From: Scatacola_A faecigallinarum
GTDB lineage: Bacteria; Pseudomonadota; Alphaproteobacteria; RF32; CAG-239
Direction: 5' to 3'
NCBI GenBank assembly: GCA_018713605.1
Contig: DVOM01000005.1
Span: forward strand, 33,665 to 97,664
DNA: 64,000 nt
In this document: positions 48,735-57,747 of the stretch, in pieces
Position numbering within the stretch: the stretch's first letter is position 1
How the letters are laid out: the number at the start of each line of letters is the position of its first letter
Position numbers and translations under genes: made by a program
The notes under the pieces: model-generated
The model's input: only the letters and a program-made list of their open reading frames with translations
The model's database searches: none
What the model was told of the DNA's origin: nothing

Positions 48735-49457
48735 TTATTGGCCGAGCAGTTGTTCCAGTTCGTCCAGAGTTTGAGCCTTGAGATAGGGATTGCAGCGTTT
48801 TTCGAGGCCGATTGATACGGGACCGGCCGGAAGTCCTCTGCCGAGGCGCACCTGAGCTTCGGCGACATATCTGCGCAGTTCCGGATTGTGGGGGTCATTA
48901 TGAACGGCGAAAGCCATGCCGTGCATGGTATATTCGTGTCCCGGATAAAACAGGGTATCGTCCGGGAGTTTTTTTATTTTATTCAGGGAAGCGAACATTT
49001 CTTTGGGCGTCCCTTCAAACAGGCCGCCTATGCAGAGGTTGAACAAAGTGTCGCCGGTAAACAGCGCTTTGTCGTCGGGAAAGTACCAGAGAATGTGGCC
49101 GCGGGTGTGTCCGTCAACTTTGATGACTTCGGCTTTGGTGTTACCCAGCATCCAAATATCGCCGTCTTTGACCGTTTCGTCAAGTCCGGGGATACGGTTT
49201 GCGTCGTATTCGGCGCCAACGACTCTGGCATGGAAGAAGTTTTTGATTTCAAGATTGGCGTCGGTATGATCATAATGATGATGCGTGTTAAGAATGTAGG
49301 ACGGTTTACGTCCGAGCTGCTCACAACGGCTAATGACGGGTTCCGCTTCCGACGGATCAACAACGGCAGAGACGCCGGTTGCCTTGTCGGTCAGCAGGTA
49401 CGCGTAATTGTCCATGCGTCCGGCGCGGCACAATATCGTTTCAATGTCTAGACTCAT
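48735..49457 (-). CDS. gloB: Hydroxyacylglutathione hydrolase (glyoxalase II)
   Basis: The product is 240 residues. A metallo-beta-lactamase fold enzyme that hydrolyses S-lactoylglutathione in methylglyoxal detoxification. The metal-binding motif THHHYDHTDAN carries the usual HxHxDH with Tyr in place of the common Trp; VDGHTRGHILWY, LFTGDTLF and YPGHEYT follow. The C-terminal helical domain for glutathione binding includes NPYLKAQTLDELEQLL. Normal length. It precedes the repeat-protein gene on the same strand. Confidence 0.93.
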   Translation of the reverse strand: MSLDIETILCRAGRMDNYAYLLTDKATGVSAVVDPSEAEPVISRCEQLGRKPSYILNTHHHYDHTDANLEIKNFFHARVVGAEYDANRIPGLDETVKDGDIWMLGNTKAEVIKVDGHTRGHILWYFPDDKALFTGDTLFNLCIGGLFEGTPKEMFASLNKIKKLPDDTLFYPGHEYTMHGMAFAVHNDPHNPELRRYVAEAQVRLGRGLPAGPVSIGLEKRCNPYLKAQTLDELEQLLGQ

Positions 49458-49477
49458 TTATACCTCGTTTGTTTTAA

Positions 49478-51157
49478 TCAGAGATAGTCGTCGGGATTGA
49501 TTTCGTCAATCTGCTGCGGCGAAATATACTGTTCGGCATAATCCATATATACTTTGCCGGTAATAAAAACCTTGTACAGGTCAGGGTCAATGTGGCCGGT
49601 ATTTTTCATCTCCTGCATAATGCGCAGGACTTCGGAAAGCTTTTTGGGTTCTTTATACGGGCGGTCGTTGGCTGTCAATGCCTCAAAGATGTCGGCGATG
49701 GCCATGATTTTGGCGGGAACGGACATTTCATCGCCGGTAAGCCCGTTGGGATAGCCTTTGCCGTCGACGCGTTCATGGTGGGCGCCGGCATATTCGACGA
49801 CTTTGGACAGTTCTTTGGGGAAAGGCAGCGCCTTGAGCATGTCGATGGTAACAACGATATGTTCGTTGATTTTTTCCCGTTCTTCCTTGTTGATGGTTCC
49901 CTGACGGATTTCGAGATTATAGAGTTCGCCGCGGTTATATTGTCCGAAAATGTGGTCGTCGCGGTTTTGAAGCAGGTTTTCCCAGCTTGGGCGCTCATAG
50001 AGCTCCGGCCATCTGACGTTGTCGCGTTCGGCCCAGGAAAGTCCGAGCATGCGGTTGAAATAGCGGATGAATTTTATTTTGGAAAGGCGCTCCAGCCGCT
50101 GAATGTCATCGTCGGTCAACGGTGCGTCGCCGATGTTGCAGTCGGCGATGAAAGCAAAATCGTTTTCCAGCTGTTTGACTTTGCTGACAAATTCGGCCTG
50201 AAGGTTTTCCTGCTTGTCGACGTTGTTCAAACGTTTTTTGAGGTATTCGATGTGAGCGTCGCGACGCAGAATCTCAAAACGGTCACGGATTTCGTGAATG
50301 CGGTTGTAAATGGTTTCGAGCTTGGTAGCCTTGTCGACAATGTATTCAGGCGTGGTAACCTTGCCGCAGTCGTGCAGCCAGGAGGCAATATGCAGTGCAT
50401 ACCAGTCTTCGGGACTCATTTCGAAATTGCGCAGCGGGCCGCTTTCTTCCTGCACCGCGGCGGTTGCCAACAGGCGGGCAATGACCGGAACGCGCTGGCA
50501 GTGTGCGCCGGTATAGGGCGACTTGGCGTCGATGGCACGGGCCAGAACTTCAATGAAAGATTCCAAAAGCTGACCGTAGGCTTCGTTCATGCGGCGGTTT
50601 TCGAGAACCAAGCCGGCCAAGGATAAAACAGACTGAACGGTTTTCTGCATTTCGGAAGTGAAGACGACGGTTTTGCCGTTGTAGTCCTGCGGGTTGACGA
50701 ACTGAGCAATGCCGACGATGTTTTCCTTGCGGCTGACAATCGGGAGCGTAAGAACCGAAATCGTGCGGTAGGCATTGGTTTCGTCGTAGGCGACAAAGAA
50801 AGAGTTGTCCAAGTCGGGTGAACCGTACAGGTTGGCGGTGTTGACGACCTCGTTGTTAAAATAGCAGATTTCGACGACCGATTTCGGATTTTTGGTTTTG
50901 CGCTCGGGCAAATATACGGTCTGAAAAAGTGTCAGGTTGTCCGACCCGCGCAGCGCGGTGCGCTGAGACTTATTGAAACTGTAATCCAGACTGAGGAAAT
51001 TATCGTCATTCAGGGTGTAGAAAAAGCCGCAGTCGGCGTTGCATATGTTGGCGGCCGTGTCCATGATGTTTTCGATGACGACGGTAAAATCCTTCTCGGC
51101 AATGAGAAGATTGTTGAGTTTCAGTAAGTCGGGCAGAATGTCTGCATTGGCGGCCAA
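49478..51157 (-). CDS. GAF and HD-GYP domain phosphodiesterase-like protein
   Basis: The product is 559 residues. Residues 12-185 form a GAF sensor domain. The HD-GYP domain begins near 195: HCQRVP, HD at 262-263 (SWLHDCGK), HHERVDGKGYP at 460-470 and a RPYK motif near 500. HD-GYP proteins hydrolyse cyclic-di-GMP. About 140 residues, largely charged helices, are inserted between the HD and GYP motifs (about 283-420). All core residues are kept. The start is TTG at 51157, supported by an AGGAATAAAG site. Confidence 0.85.
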   Translation of the reverse strand: MAANADILPDLLKLNNLLIAEKDFTVVIENIMDTAANICNADCGFFYTLNDDNFLSLDYSFNKSQRTALRGSDNLTLFQTVYLPERKTKNPKSVVEICYFNNEVVNTANLYGSPDLDNSFFVAYDETNAYRTISVLTLPIVSRKENIVGIAQFVNPQDYNGKTVVFTSEMQKTVQSVLSLAGLVLENRRMNEAYGQLLESFIEVLARAIDAKSPYTGAHCQRVPVIARLLATAAVQEESGPLRNFEMSPEDWYALHIASWLHDCGKVTTPEYIVDKATKLETIYNRIHEIRDRFEILRRDAHIEYLKKRLNNVDKQENLQAEFVSKVKQLENDFAFIADCNIGDAPLTDDDIQRLERLSKIKFIRYFNRMLGLSWAERDNVRWPELYERPSWENLLQNRDDHIFGQYNRGELYNLEIRQGTINKEEREKINEHIVVTIDMLKALPFPKELSKVVEYAGAHHERVDGKGYPNGLTGDEMSVPAKIMAIADIFEALTANDRPYKEPKKLSEVLRIMQEMKNTGHIDPDLYKVFITGKVYMDYAEQYISPQQIDEINPDDYL

Positions 51158-51256
51158 ATTCTTTATTCCTCTGCTAATTATTTGTCATATTATATAGACA
51201 GGGACTCGATATAATCAAGGAATTTTGCAAAGCTTGCACATTTTAACGCCGTCGCG

Positions 51257-52363
51257 TCAACTGATGCGGGAAATCAGGTAGTTTACGTCGTCTTCGTTGA
51301 GGTCTTCGCCGGCGCTGCCGAAAGTCAAAATACGCTCAATTACCTTATGGATGAAAGAGCTGCGGTCGGAGCGGCGGCAGTCGAAACGGATGTCCTTGAT
51401 AACGTTCAAGGCGCTGAAGACAGCCGGAAACATGCTTTTGGGAATGAAAGCCTTGCGCAGCAGGTTGCGAATCATAAAATCCAGCTGCGTGTTATACAGA
51501 ATTTTGCGGACTTCGGTAATCGGCGTGTTGGACAAGTAGACCAGCGCATATTCAAAAAACTTCAAATCGCCCATGCAAACGGCGCGGACGACCAAAGTCG
51601 GCGTCAATCGGTTGGATGTGTACAGCTGATGCACCAACTCTTCAATCTGCTTGTCGGAGCTGTATTCTTCGGAAATTTTCAGCGTTGCCTTTTCTTTGAC
51701 CTGTTCAATGATGTCGGTGGCGATGTTGTCCGGCAGGTTATGCGAAACAATCAGGTGGCGTTGCAGCTCTTCGGAAAGGGAGTTGACGATTTTTTCAATA
51801 ACCGAAACCGGCAGTTCGGCGCGATAAACCAGCCGTTTTTTGATGTTGTCGCTTTCCGGATATTTTTGCACAATGCTGGTGTAAGTGCTTTCAAGAATCC
51901 GTGCCGAATCGTTTGAGATCAATGTACCGACAACCTCTTCCGGACATTTGTCGACAATGTACTGCGAAATGTCTTCAGAAAGGTTTTGGCGCTGGGCGAC
52001 GGCTTTCTGCTTGTCGATGTTCTGCATTTCAAGAATGCTGATCAGGTCTTCCCGGGTCAGGTTGGCATAATGTTTGATGAACGGAACGGCAACGCTGGCC
52101 TGATCGTTTATCAGCCTGAACGCAACATCGCGGGGAATGCTTTTGCAGTTTTTCAGGCTGTCGGAGAGAATTTCGCGAACCTTGACCTCAATGTCTTCAA
52201 CCATGATGCGGAAAATGTCTTCGGCCAGTTTGAGGCCTCTTTCGGTAATCAGTCCGCCGTCGTAATAAGCCGTAACTTTGCGGGCCGTACTGCCTTTGTT
52301 TTCTACGGAAGGGTTCTGGGATAAAAGTTTTATGTCGTTTGCAGTTAAGACGTTCTTATCCAT
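51257..52363 (-). CDS. DUF2336-family protein
   Basis: The product is 368 residues, entirely helical with HEAT-like repeats (VAVPFIKHYANLTREDLISI; VISNDSARILEST in modified form; SVIEKIVNSLSEELQRHLIV). It matches the general look of DUF2336, found in Rhodospirillales and other alphaproteobacteria, with unknown function. No membrane segment. It lies upstream of the HD-GYP gene with a 99-base gap; they may be linked but no joint role is shown. Confidence 0.75.
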   Translation of the reverse strand: MDKNVLTANDIKLLSQNPSVENKGSTARKVTAYYDGGLITERGLKLAEDIFRIMVEDIEVKVREILSDSLKNCKSIPRDVAFRLINDQASVAVPFIKHYANLTREDLISILEMQNIDKQKAVAQRQNLSEDISQYIVDKCPEEVVGTLISNDSARILESTYTSIVQKYPESDNIKKRLVYRAELPVSVIEKIVNSLSEELQRHLIVSHNLPDNIATDIIEQVKEKATLKISEEYSSDKQIEELVHQLYTSNRLTPTLVVRAVCMGDLKFFEYALVYLSNTPITEVRKILYNTQLDFMIRNLLRKAFIPKSMFPAVFSALNVIKDIRFDCRRSDRSSFIHKVIERILTFGSAGEDLNEDDVNYLISRIS

Positions 52364-52486
52364 GGGACAACCTGTATGTGTTTACCATATTTCTATGATA
52401 ATGTATTATTGTACAAAAATCTCATTAATTTTTTGTTACAAATCTGCATATATAATACGCGGTCTTTCCGTTTAGTCAAATTTTTT

Positions 52487-53410
52487 TTATTTTTTGTCCT
52501 CTAAGTCGGGCAGCCTGACGAAACCGAGTTCGGCTTCGTCAAAATTGGTCAGTTCATAGAAAGTTATGGTGTAGTCCAGCAATCCGGCAAAGTTTTTGAG
52601 ATTGGAGTCAAACAACATGGTATGGGCCAGGGAACGTCCGAAGACCGGTTTTTCGCGGTATTCGATTTCGGCGCGGTAAAGGCGCATTTGTTCATAGTTA
52701 ACGCTGCTGTTGAGGCGCAGTGCATAAGATTTCATCGAATCGTAAAGGCTGGGAAAAGTCTTGTAGCGATAACTTTGGTCCTGCCGGTCGTCTTGGGGTT
52801 TAAGACCTTTGTCGGTGTACCAGGCGAGTTCCTTATACAGCGAGTTTCCTTCGCGGACGATGCGATTGGTTCCCCAGTCGCTTTCGATGGCTGCGGCGGC
52901 CATTAACAGGGACGGCGGCACGATATCGACCTTGAGTTCCAGCCGTTTGAGCAGAATATCGTAACGGCGCCGGCCTTTCATGCGGGTAAAAATGTCGTAT
53001 TTGACGGCTTTTTCCTCAACAAACCTTTCCTGTTCGGGGGTAAGGTCGGCGCCTTCCAAAAATGCGGCGCGCAGTTCGCGTACGGCCAGCCGCTCTTCGC
53101 GAAGTTCGTCACTTAGCTTCAGCGCCAGCGGGCCGATAATCTGCAGGAACAGTTTGTTGCGCCGGTTGGCGTCGGAAATCCTGTCAAAGTCAGTCGGCAG
53201 ATTGGTAAGAAAGATGGGGGGATAAACCCAGTCGGGCATATAAATGTAATCTTTATAGCCGTACAGTTCGTATTGTTTTTCCAGCTGGGCAACGGTAACG
53301 TCAGTCAGATAGAGACCGTCCGGCCGGATATCCACTTTGGTTTTGGCTGCGGCATTTGCGGCGGCAACCAGAAAGACGGACAAAAACAACCGGAACAGAA
53401 TTTTTTTCAT
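52487..53410 (-). CDS. Bax-like glucosaminidase-domain protein
   Basis: The product is 307 residues with a signal peptide (first 22 residues, ending ANAAA). The C-terminal domain (about 155-270) resembles Bax and related glucosaminidases: VPPSLLMAAAAIESDWGTNR with the catalytic Glu, then EGNSLYKELAWYTDKGLKP and YKTFPSLYDSMKSYALRLNS. It should act on peptidoglycan in the periplasm. It is the last gene of the operon murJ-DUF2333-nfu-bax; its start is directly adjacent to the nfu stop. Confidence 0.8.
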   Translation of the reverse strand: MKKILFRLFLSVFLVAAANAAAKTKVDIRPDGLYLTDVTVAQLEKQYELYGYKDYIYMPDWVYPPIFLTNLPTDFDRISDANRRNKLFLQIIGPLALKLSDELREERLAVRELRAAFLEGADLTPEQERFVEEKAVKYDIFTRMKGRRRYDILLKRLELKVDIVPPSLLMAAAAIESDWGTNRIVREGNSLYKELAWYTDKGLKPQDDRQDQSYRYKTFPSLYDSMKSYALRLNSSVNYEQMRLYRAEIEYREKPVFGRSLAHTMLFDSNLKNFAGLLDYTITFYELTNFDEAELGFVRLPDLEDKK

Positions 53411-53956
53411 TTAGGCATCTTTATCGTAGTTTTCGACTGATTTTACTTCGGGAATATAGGTTTTGAGAATTTTTTCCACCCCTTCTTTCAATGTAACCAG
53501 AGCATAAGGGCAACCCTTGCAGTTGCCTTGCAGTTCGACATATACGACACCGTTTTCGAAACTTCTGAAGACGATGTCGCCGCCGTCCTGACGAATAGCC
53601 GGACGAATACGGGCGTTGATCAGGCTGGTAATTTCGCGAATGACGTTTTCCGGGCTGCGGTCGGCCGGATTTTCGACGACGGCCTGTTCGCCGGTGGCAA
53701 AGAAATCCATAATTTCCGCAAGTATCTGCGGTTTAAGGTCGTCCCAGGACGCGTTGTTTTCCTTTGTTACCGAAATCATGTCGGAAGTGAGAAAGACCGA
53801 CCTGACGCCGCCGAGGTCGAAGATGGCTTCGGCCAACGGCGATTTGCGCAGAGATTTGGCGTCAACAAATTCGGCCGTGCCGGAACGCAGAACTTTTTCG
53901 GCCGGAAAGAAGTTGATAACGTTGACGTCTGGGGTAATCTGGGTTTCAATAAGCAT
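53411..53956 (-). CDS. NfuA/NifU-type iron-sulfur carrier
   Basis: The product is 181 residues. An N-terminal Nfu_N-like domain (EKVLRSGTAEFVDAKSLRKS) is followed by the NifU C-domain with RPAIRQDGGDIVFRSF and CKGCPYA; C146 and C149 would coordinate a bridging 4Fe-4S cluster in a dimer. It delivers clusters to target proteins. Unusually it sits in an envelope operon: DUF2333 ends three bases before it and the Bax-like gene follows with no gap. Confidence 0.92.
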   Translation of the reverse strand: MLIETQITPDVNVINFFPAEKVLRSGTAEFVDAKSLRKSPLAEAIFDLGGVRSVFLTSDMISVTKENNASWDDLKPQILAEIMDFFATGEQAVVENPADRSPENVIREITSLINARIRPAIRQDGGDIVFRSFENGVVYVELQGNCKGCPYALVTLKEGVEKILKTYIPEVKSVENYDKDA

Positions 53957-53959
53957 AGG

Positions 53960-54997
53960 TTATTCCTTGTTTGGTGCTGGTGTATTGATTTTGTCGACAA
54001 TCCGGTTCATCAGCGTCTGAGCTTTCAGAACATAGAATCCCAGGGCAGCGAGATGATTTGGAGCGCCGAGACTGTCGAGTTTGCCGTTGCGGACAACGGC
54101 CGGGTTAATTTGTGCCGCGTTTTCCAGAGCTTTGAGCATGGACGTCCAGATACCGTAGGCGTCTTTTTTTACAATGATGTTTTTGTAGTCGTGCCCGAGC
54201 GCCTTAAACAGCAGATAGTAAGCATAGGCCTTGCCCTGTCCGTAATAGAAAACATCGTCGGCTTTCGTGTCAATCAAATCTGCGCTGTTTTCGCGGATTT
54301 GGCGTTCCAGCTGCCGGGTGGCGTTTTTCCAGAGATCCGAGCGGGCACGGTTAAGAAGCAGTGTCAGGTCTTCAGGGTTTTTGTACCAGACTTCGCTGCC
54401 GTCGGCCAGCGCGGCATTGAACTTTATCAGGTGTTTGCGTGCCTTGCGGTATTGGGTATTGGCCGAAGGTGCCGGCAACAGCCGGTTGGTCGGCGAAAAC
54501 ATCCATACCGTTCCCGGATATTTGAGCAGAACGGCGGCTTCCTGCAGGTGGTGCGGCAAATCGTCAGCCATGACAAGATTGCCGGTGCGCTCGGCAAAGC
54601 CGGAGGAGAACTTGGCCAGCGTGTCAAACATGCCGAGCTGGAACGCCGGCATGTTGTCGAGAAAATAAGACGGAAAGAAGAACGGCAGGTTCGGCGTCCA
54701 CATTTTTTCGTTAACTTCGCGGTTAATGATGAATGCCATCATGTCGACCGTTGCCGACTGGTTGGTTTCAGGTTCCTTGATTTCGTAAGAAGTGTTGGTG
54801 TCGATGCTGCTGACCATCAGACCGCCAATCGGGTAATAGAGAAAAACCAGTGCCGCAAAAGCAATCAGAATAACATGCCACCAGGAACTGACGAACAAAA
54901 CCAGATAGTCCGGAAGACGCGAAAGCCGGGGCAAAACTTTTTGTTTGAAAAAGGCTGCCGTGCGGCTGGTCAGGTCTTTAAACTGAAACTTTGGCAT
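53960..54997 (-). CDS. DUF2333-family membrane protein
   Basis: The product is 345 residues. One membrane helix (about 38-60) after a basic N-terminus, then a periplasmic domain with TVDMMAFIINREVNEKMWTP and HLQEAAVLLKYPGTVWMFSP characteristic of DUF2333. The family is widespread in alpha- and gammaproteobacteria but uncharacterised. Its start overlaps the murJ 3' end by 20 bases, so it should be translated together with the lipid II flippase. Confidence 0.85.
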   Translation of the reverse strand: MPKFQFKDLTSRTAAFFKQKVLPRLSRLPDYLVLFVSSWWHVILIAFAALVFLYYPIGGLMVSSIDTNTSYEIKEPETNQSATVDMMAFIINREVNEKMWTPNLPFFFPSYFLDNMPAFQLGMFDTLAKFSSGFAERTGNLVMADDLPHHLQEAAVLLKYPGTVWMFSPTNRLLPAPSANTQYRKARKHLIKFNAALADGSEVWYKNPEDLTLLLNRARSDLWKNATRQLERQIRENSADLIDTKADDVFYYGQGKAYAYYLLFKALGHDYKNIIVKKDAYGIWTSMLKALENAAQINPAVVRNGKLDSLGAPNHLAALGFYVLKAQTLMNRIVDKINTPAPNKE

Positions 54998-56573
54998 TAT
55001 TTTTCCTCTTGCGTTTTAACATTTTCAGAATTTCGCTGATGTCCAGCACCCGAGTCAGTTTAGCGAAGAGCAGAAAACTTGCAAGCCCCAAAATGCCCAA
55101 CAGCCCTAAAACGGCGATTTTAGGCAGAATGGGGAAAGCCAGCCAGTTGCCGAAACCGAAATTGATGCCGGTCTGAATACCAAGCATTATAATGCCCATC
55201 AGCAGCGAAGACAAGGCAATCAGCAGGATTTTTTTGACAAGTTCGGGCGAAAACCGCCAATAAGCGCGTTTTTTGAGACCGCGGACATACTGCCAGAGCG
55301 AGATGACGGCGGCCAGTGTCGTGGCGGCGGCAATGCCGACGTGACCGAACGGCTTCATCAGCAGCAGGGCAAAAACAATATTGGCAATCAGTACGACGAC
55401 AGAATATTTGACGGGCGTTTTGGTGTCGCCGCGGGCAAAGAAATTGGGGGCCAGCGCTTTGACGACGACATAAAGCGGCAGTCCGACGGCATAGGCAATC
55501 AGGGCGTTGGCGGTCATAACCGTATCATGCGCGCCGAATTTGCCGTGCTGGAAGAGAATGTTAATAATCGGCTCGGCGAGGATAACCAGCATGACTGCCG
55601 CGGGCAGCGAAAGCAGGATGCCGTATTCGACGGCTTTGTCCTGTGTGCGGCGGGCTTCTTCATTGTCGCCGGTTTTGAGCTGGCGGGAAAGAATAGGCAG
55701 CAATGCGACGCCGATGGCGGCGCCGACGACGCCGAGCGGCAGCTGCTGCATGCGGTTTGCATAATAAAGCCAGGATATGGCGCCGGTGCCGACCAGCGAA
55801 ACCAGAACCGTGTCGACAAACATGTTAATCTGATAGACGCCGGCGCCGAGCATCCCGGGAGCGATGCGGCGAAACAGCGTTTTGATTTCGGGGTCGCGAA
55901 CCAGCCGGCCGATGTTGAAATGGGGGCGGACAAACACGCCTTCGCGCCGCAGAAACCAGCTTAGCCAGAGGATTTCGAGAAAGCCGGCAACCGTGACGCC
56001 GACAGCGATGCCGTGGGCCGGCGAAATACCGAAAGGAGCGAACAGAAAAGCCGAAACCGCCATCATCAGGTTCAGAATAACCGGCGACGCGGCCGGCGCG
56101 GCAAAGCGTCCCAGCGAATTCAGAATCCCGGACTGAAAAGAAACGATGGAAACAAACAGCAGAAAGGGGAAGGTTATGCGGGACAGGACAACCGCCAGTT
56201 CAACCTTGCCGCCGCTTTCGGCGAATCCTGGCGCTAAAGCGACGACAACCGCCGGCATGAAAATTTCCATCAGTATAATGAACAGAGTCAGAAAAAATAC
56301 CAGTACGGAAATGGCCTGTGCGGCGAATCTGATGCCGTTTTCGCGTTCGCCGACCGCCAGTTTCTGCGAGAGCATCGGAACGAAGGCGGTCGTAAAGGCG
56401 CCTTCGCCGAAAAGACTGCGGAAGAAATTGGGGAGTTTGAAGGCGACAAAAAAAGCGTCGGAAACGGCGCCGGCTCCGAGAATGTTGGCCAAAACCATAT
56501 CCCGGACAAAACCGGTAATGCGGCTGATGAGCGTGAAGCCTCCGAATGCGGCGATTGATTTGAAAAGTGACAT
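54978..56573 (-). CDS. murJ: Lipid II flippase MurJ
   Basis: The product is 531 residues with about 14 membrane helices. MurJ flips lipid II across the inner membrane. Landmarks are the N-terminal LISRITGFVRDMVLANILGA, LFGEGAFTTAFVPMLSQKL, the central PGMLGAGVYQINMFVDTVLV and KALAPNFFARGDTKTPVKYS. First gene of the murJ-DUF2333-nfu-bax operon. No obvious promoter box was read upstream with confidence. Confidence 0.96.
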   Translation of the reverse strand: MSLFKSIAAFGGFTLISRITGFVRDMVLANILGAGAVSDAFFVAFKLPNFFRSLFGEGAFTTAFVPMLSQKLAVGERENGIRFAAQAISVLVFFLTLFIILMEIFMPAVVVALAPGFAESGGKVELAVVLSRITFPFLLFVSIVSFQSGILNSLGRFAAPAASPVILNLMMAVSAFLFAPFGISPAHGIAVGVTVAGFLEILWLSWFLRREGVFVRPHFNIGRLVRDPEIKTLFRRIAPGMLGAGVYQINMFVDTVLVSLVGTGAISWLYYANRMQQLPLGVVGAAIGVALLPILSRQLKTGDNEEARRTQDKAVEYGILLSLPAAVMLVILAEPIINILFQHGKFGAHDTVMTANALIAYAVGLPLYVVVKALAPNFFARGDTKTPVKYSVVVLIANIVFALLLMKPFGHVGIAAATTLAAVISLWQYVRGLKKRAYWRFSPELVKKILLIALSSLLMGIIMLGIQTGINFGFGNWLAFPILPKIAVLGLLGILGLASFLLFAKLTRVLDISEILKMLKRKRKNNAKVSV

Positions 56574-56698
56574 GTTTTTCCGTCGATTTTTTCTAAAAAA
56601 CTGTTATTTGTTAAGACAATTTTATTGATTTGCCGGTAGTATATTGTATAAATAGCTAATAATCTATTTATATTGTGCAGTTTCCGACAAGTTTGTTG

Positions 56699-56727
56699 TT
56701 GACAAAACAGGATTATATTGCGATAAT
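56699..56727 (+). promoter_or_regulatory. Sigma70 promoter for the 56765 gene
   Basis: TTGACA (56699-56704) and GATAAT (56722-56727), spacer 17. Confidence 0.65.
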
Positions 56728-56764
56728 AGACAAAAAGAAGCAGAGAATATTTGGGAGAAGTTTT

Positions 56765-57130
56765 ATGTCTGACTTAAAAGAAAAAGCCGAAAAGGCCAAG
56801 GAAAAGGTATACAGAAAACGTTTCATCAATAAAATGGTGGAGCATGTCGGGACGACCGTTCTGCAGGAAGATGGCAAAGCCGTTGGCAAAAAGGCCGAGC
56901 GCGGCGAATATTTTATTGTCCGCGTCAACAAGGTTTGGGGAAATGTGATGGGCAGATACCCTTCCGGCAATGATAATCCCTATAATGATGAAAAGAGCAA
57001 ATCGCCGATTGGAAATTTGAGAATTGTCAAAGGACTGGAAGCTTCGGAAATCGACAAAATGGCGGAGCATGACAGGCGCAAGACCAAAGAAATGTCGTTC
57101 AGCAATGCGGCAGAGGCAGAAAGAAATTAA
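56765..57130 (+). CDS. Hypothetical basic protein
   Basis: The product is 121 residues, soluble and highly charged, with a Lys-rich helical N-terminus (DLKEKAEKAKEKVYRKRFIN) and a middle segment EYFIVRVNKVWGNVMGRYPS. No family recognised. GGGAGAAG precedes ATG 56765. It has its own promoter and terminator. A role as a DNA- or RNA-associated protein is only a guess from charge. Confidence 0.65.
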   Translation: MSDLKEKAEKAKEKVYRKRFINKMVEHVGTTVLQEDGKAVGKKAERGEYFIVRVNKVWGNVMGRYPSGNDNPYNDEKSKSPIGNLRIVKGLEASEIDKMAEHDRRKTKEMSFSNAAEAERN

Positions 57131-57172
57131 GTTAACCGCTGTCAGACTAATCTTCTTTGATATGAAAAATTG

Positions 57173-57199
57173 ACCTGCTGAAAAGCAGGTCTTTTATTA
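57173..57199 (+). terminator. Intrinsic terminator after the 56765 gene
   Basis: GACCTGCT pairs with AGCAGGTC around a GAAA tetraloop and is followed by TTTTATT. Confidence 0.85.
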
Positions 57200-57244
57200 T
57201 GTGTAAAGTGAAACAACGGCTTGACAAAATATGTCCAAAAAATA

Positions 57245-57273
57245 TTGACGGTATATCTGAAGTATGATATTGT
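57245..57273 (+). promoter_or_regulatory. Candidate promoter for the 57305 gene
   Basis: TTGACG (57245-57250) and TATTGT (57268-57273) with 17 bases between. A second TTGACA occurs at 57222-57227. Confidence 0.55.
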
Positions 57274-57304
57274 AAATCATATTTAATTATAAATTACCTT
57301 AATT

Positions 57305-57709
57305 ATGAAAAAATTATTTTTACTTGGAAAGTCGGTTTTTTTCTTCTTTCTGAAATCAGGAAAATTAAACCAGATGTTGTGGGATGCGGTGAAAAGTGAT
57401 GATCTGGAAACTGCGTATGTCGTACTCAAAGCCGGTGCCAATGTGTATGATTTTCATACAAGTAGATGGCCTGACCCTGCGGATCCCGACGGTATTTGTA
57501 CGATTGAGAAGAAGGTATATCCTCTTGGTTGCGCAAGAAGCGAAGAGATGAAAAAGCTCTTGAATTACTTCGGTGTTTTAACGGACAAAAAACGTGAAGA
57601 CAAGGCTCGTGTGGAACGAAAAAAACGGGAAAAGAAAGAGAGAGAAAGAGAGCAAAAAAGAATAGCGCGAAATCGTCGTTTTATTGAGAGGATTCTTCCG
57701 TCGCTTTAA
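57305..57709 (+). CDS. Ankyrin-like small protein with charged tail
   Basis: The product is 134 residues. Residues 25-90 read as one and a half ankyrin-type repeats: LWDAVKSDDLETAYVVLKAG with ANV, then YPLGCARSEEMKKLLNYFGV. A strongly basic and acidic helix follows (REDKARVERKKREKKERERE). The first 20 residues are hydrophobic (LFLLGKSVFFFFL) and could be a weak membrane anchor. No Shine-Dalgarno sequence. No partner identified. Confidence 0.65.
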   Translation: MKKLFLLGKSVFFFFLKSGKLNQMLWDAVKSDDLETAYVVLKAGANVYDFHTSRWPDPADPDGICTIEKKVYPLGCARSEEMKKLLNYFGVLTDKKREDKARVERKKREKKEREREQKRIARNRRFIERILPSL

Positions 57710-57742
57710 AAAAACAGCCTGATTTAATCAGGCTGTTTTTGT
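57708..57742. terminator. Bidirectional terminator between the 57305 gene and typA
   Basis: AAAACAGCCTGAT pairs with ATCAGGCTGTTTT around TTA, with A and T runs on both sides. Confidence 0.88.
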
Positions 57743-57747
57743 TTGGT

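Noticed and set aside
53528..55039. Plus-strand frame of 503 codons across nfu and DUF2333
   Set aside because: Antisense shadow; both minus-strand genes have clear domain motifs.
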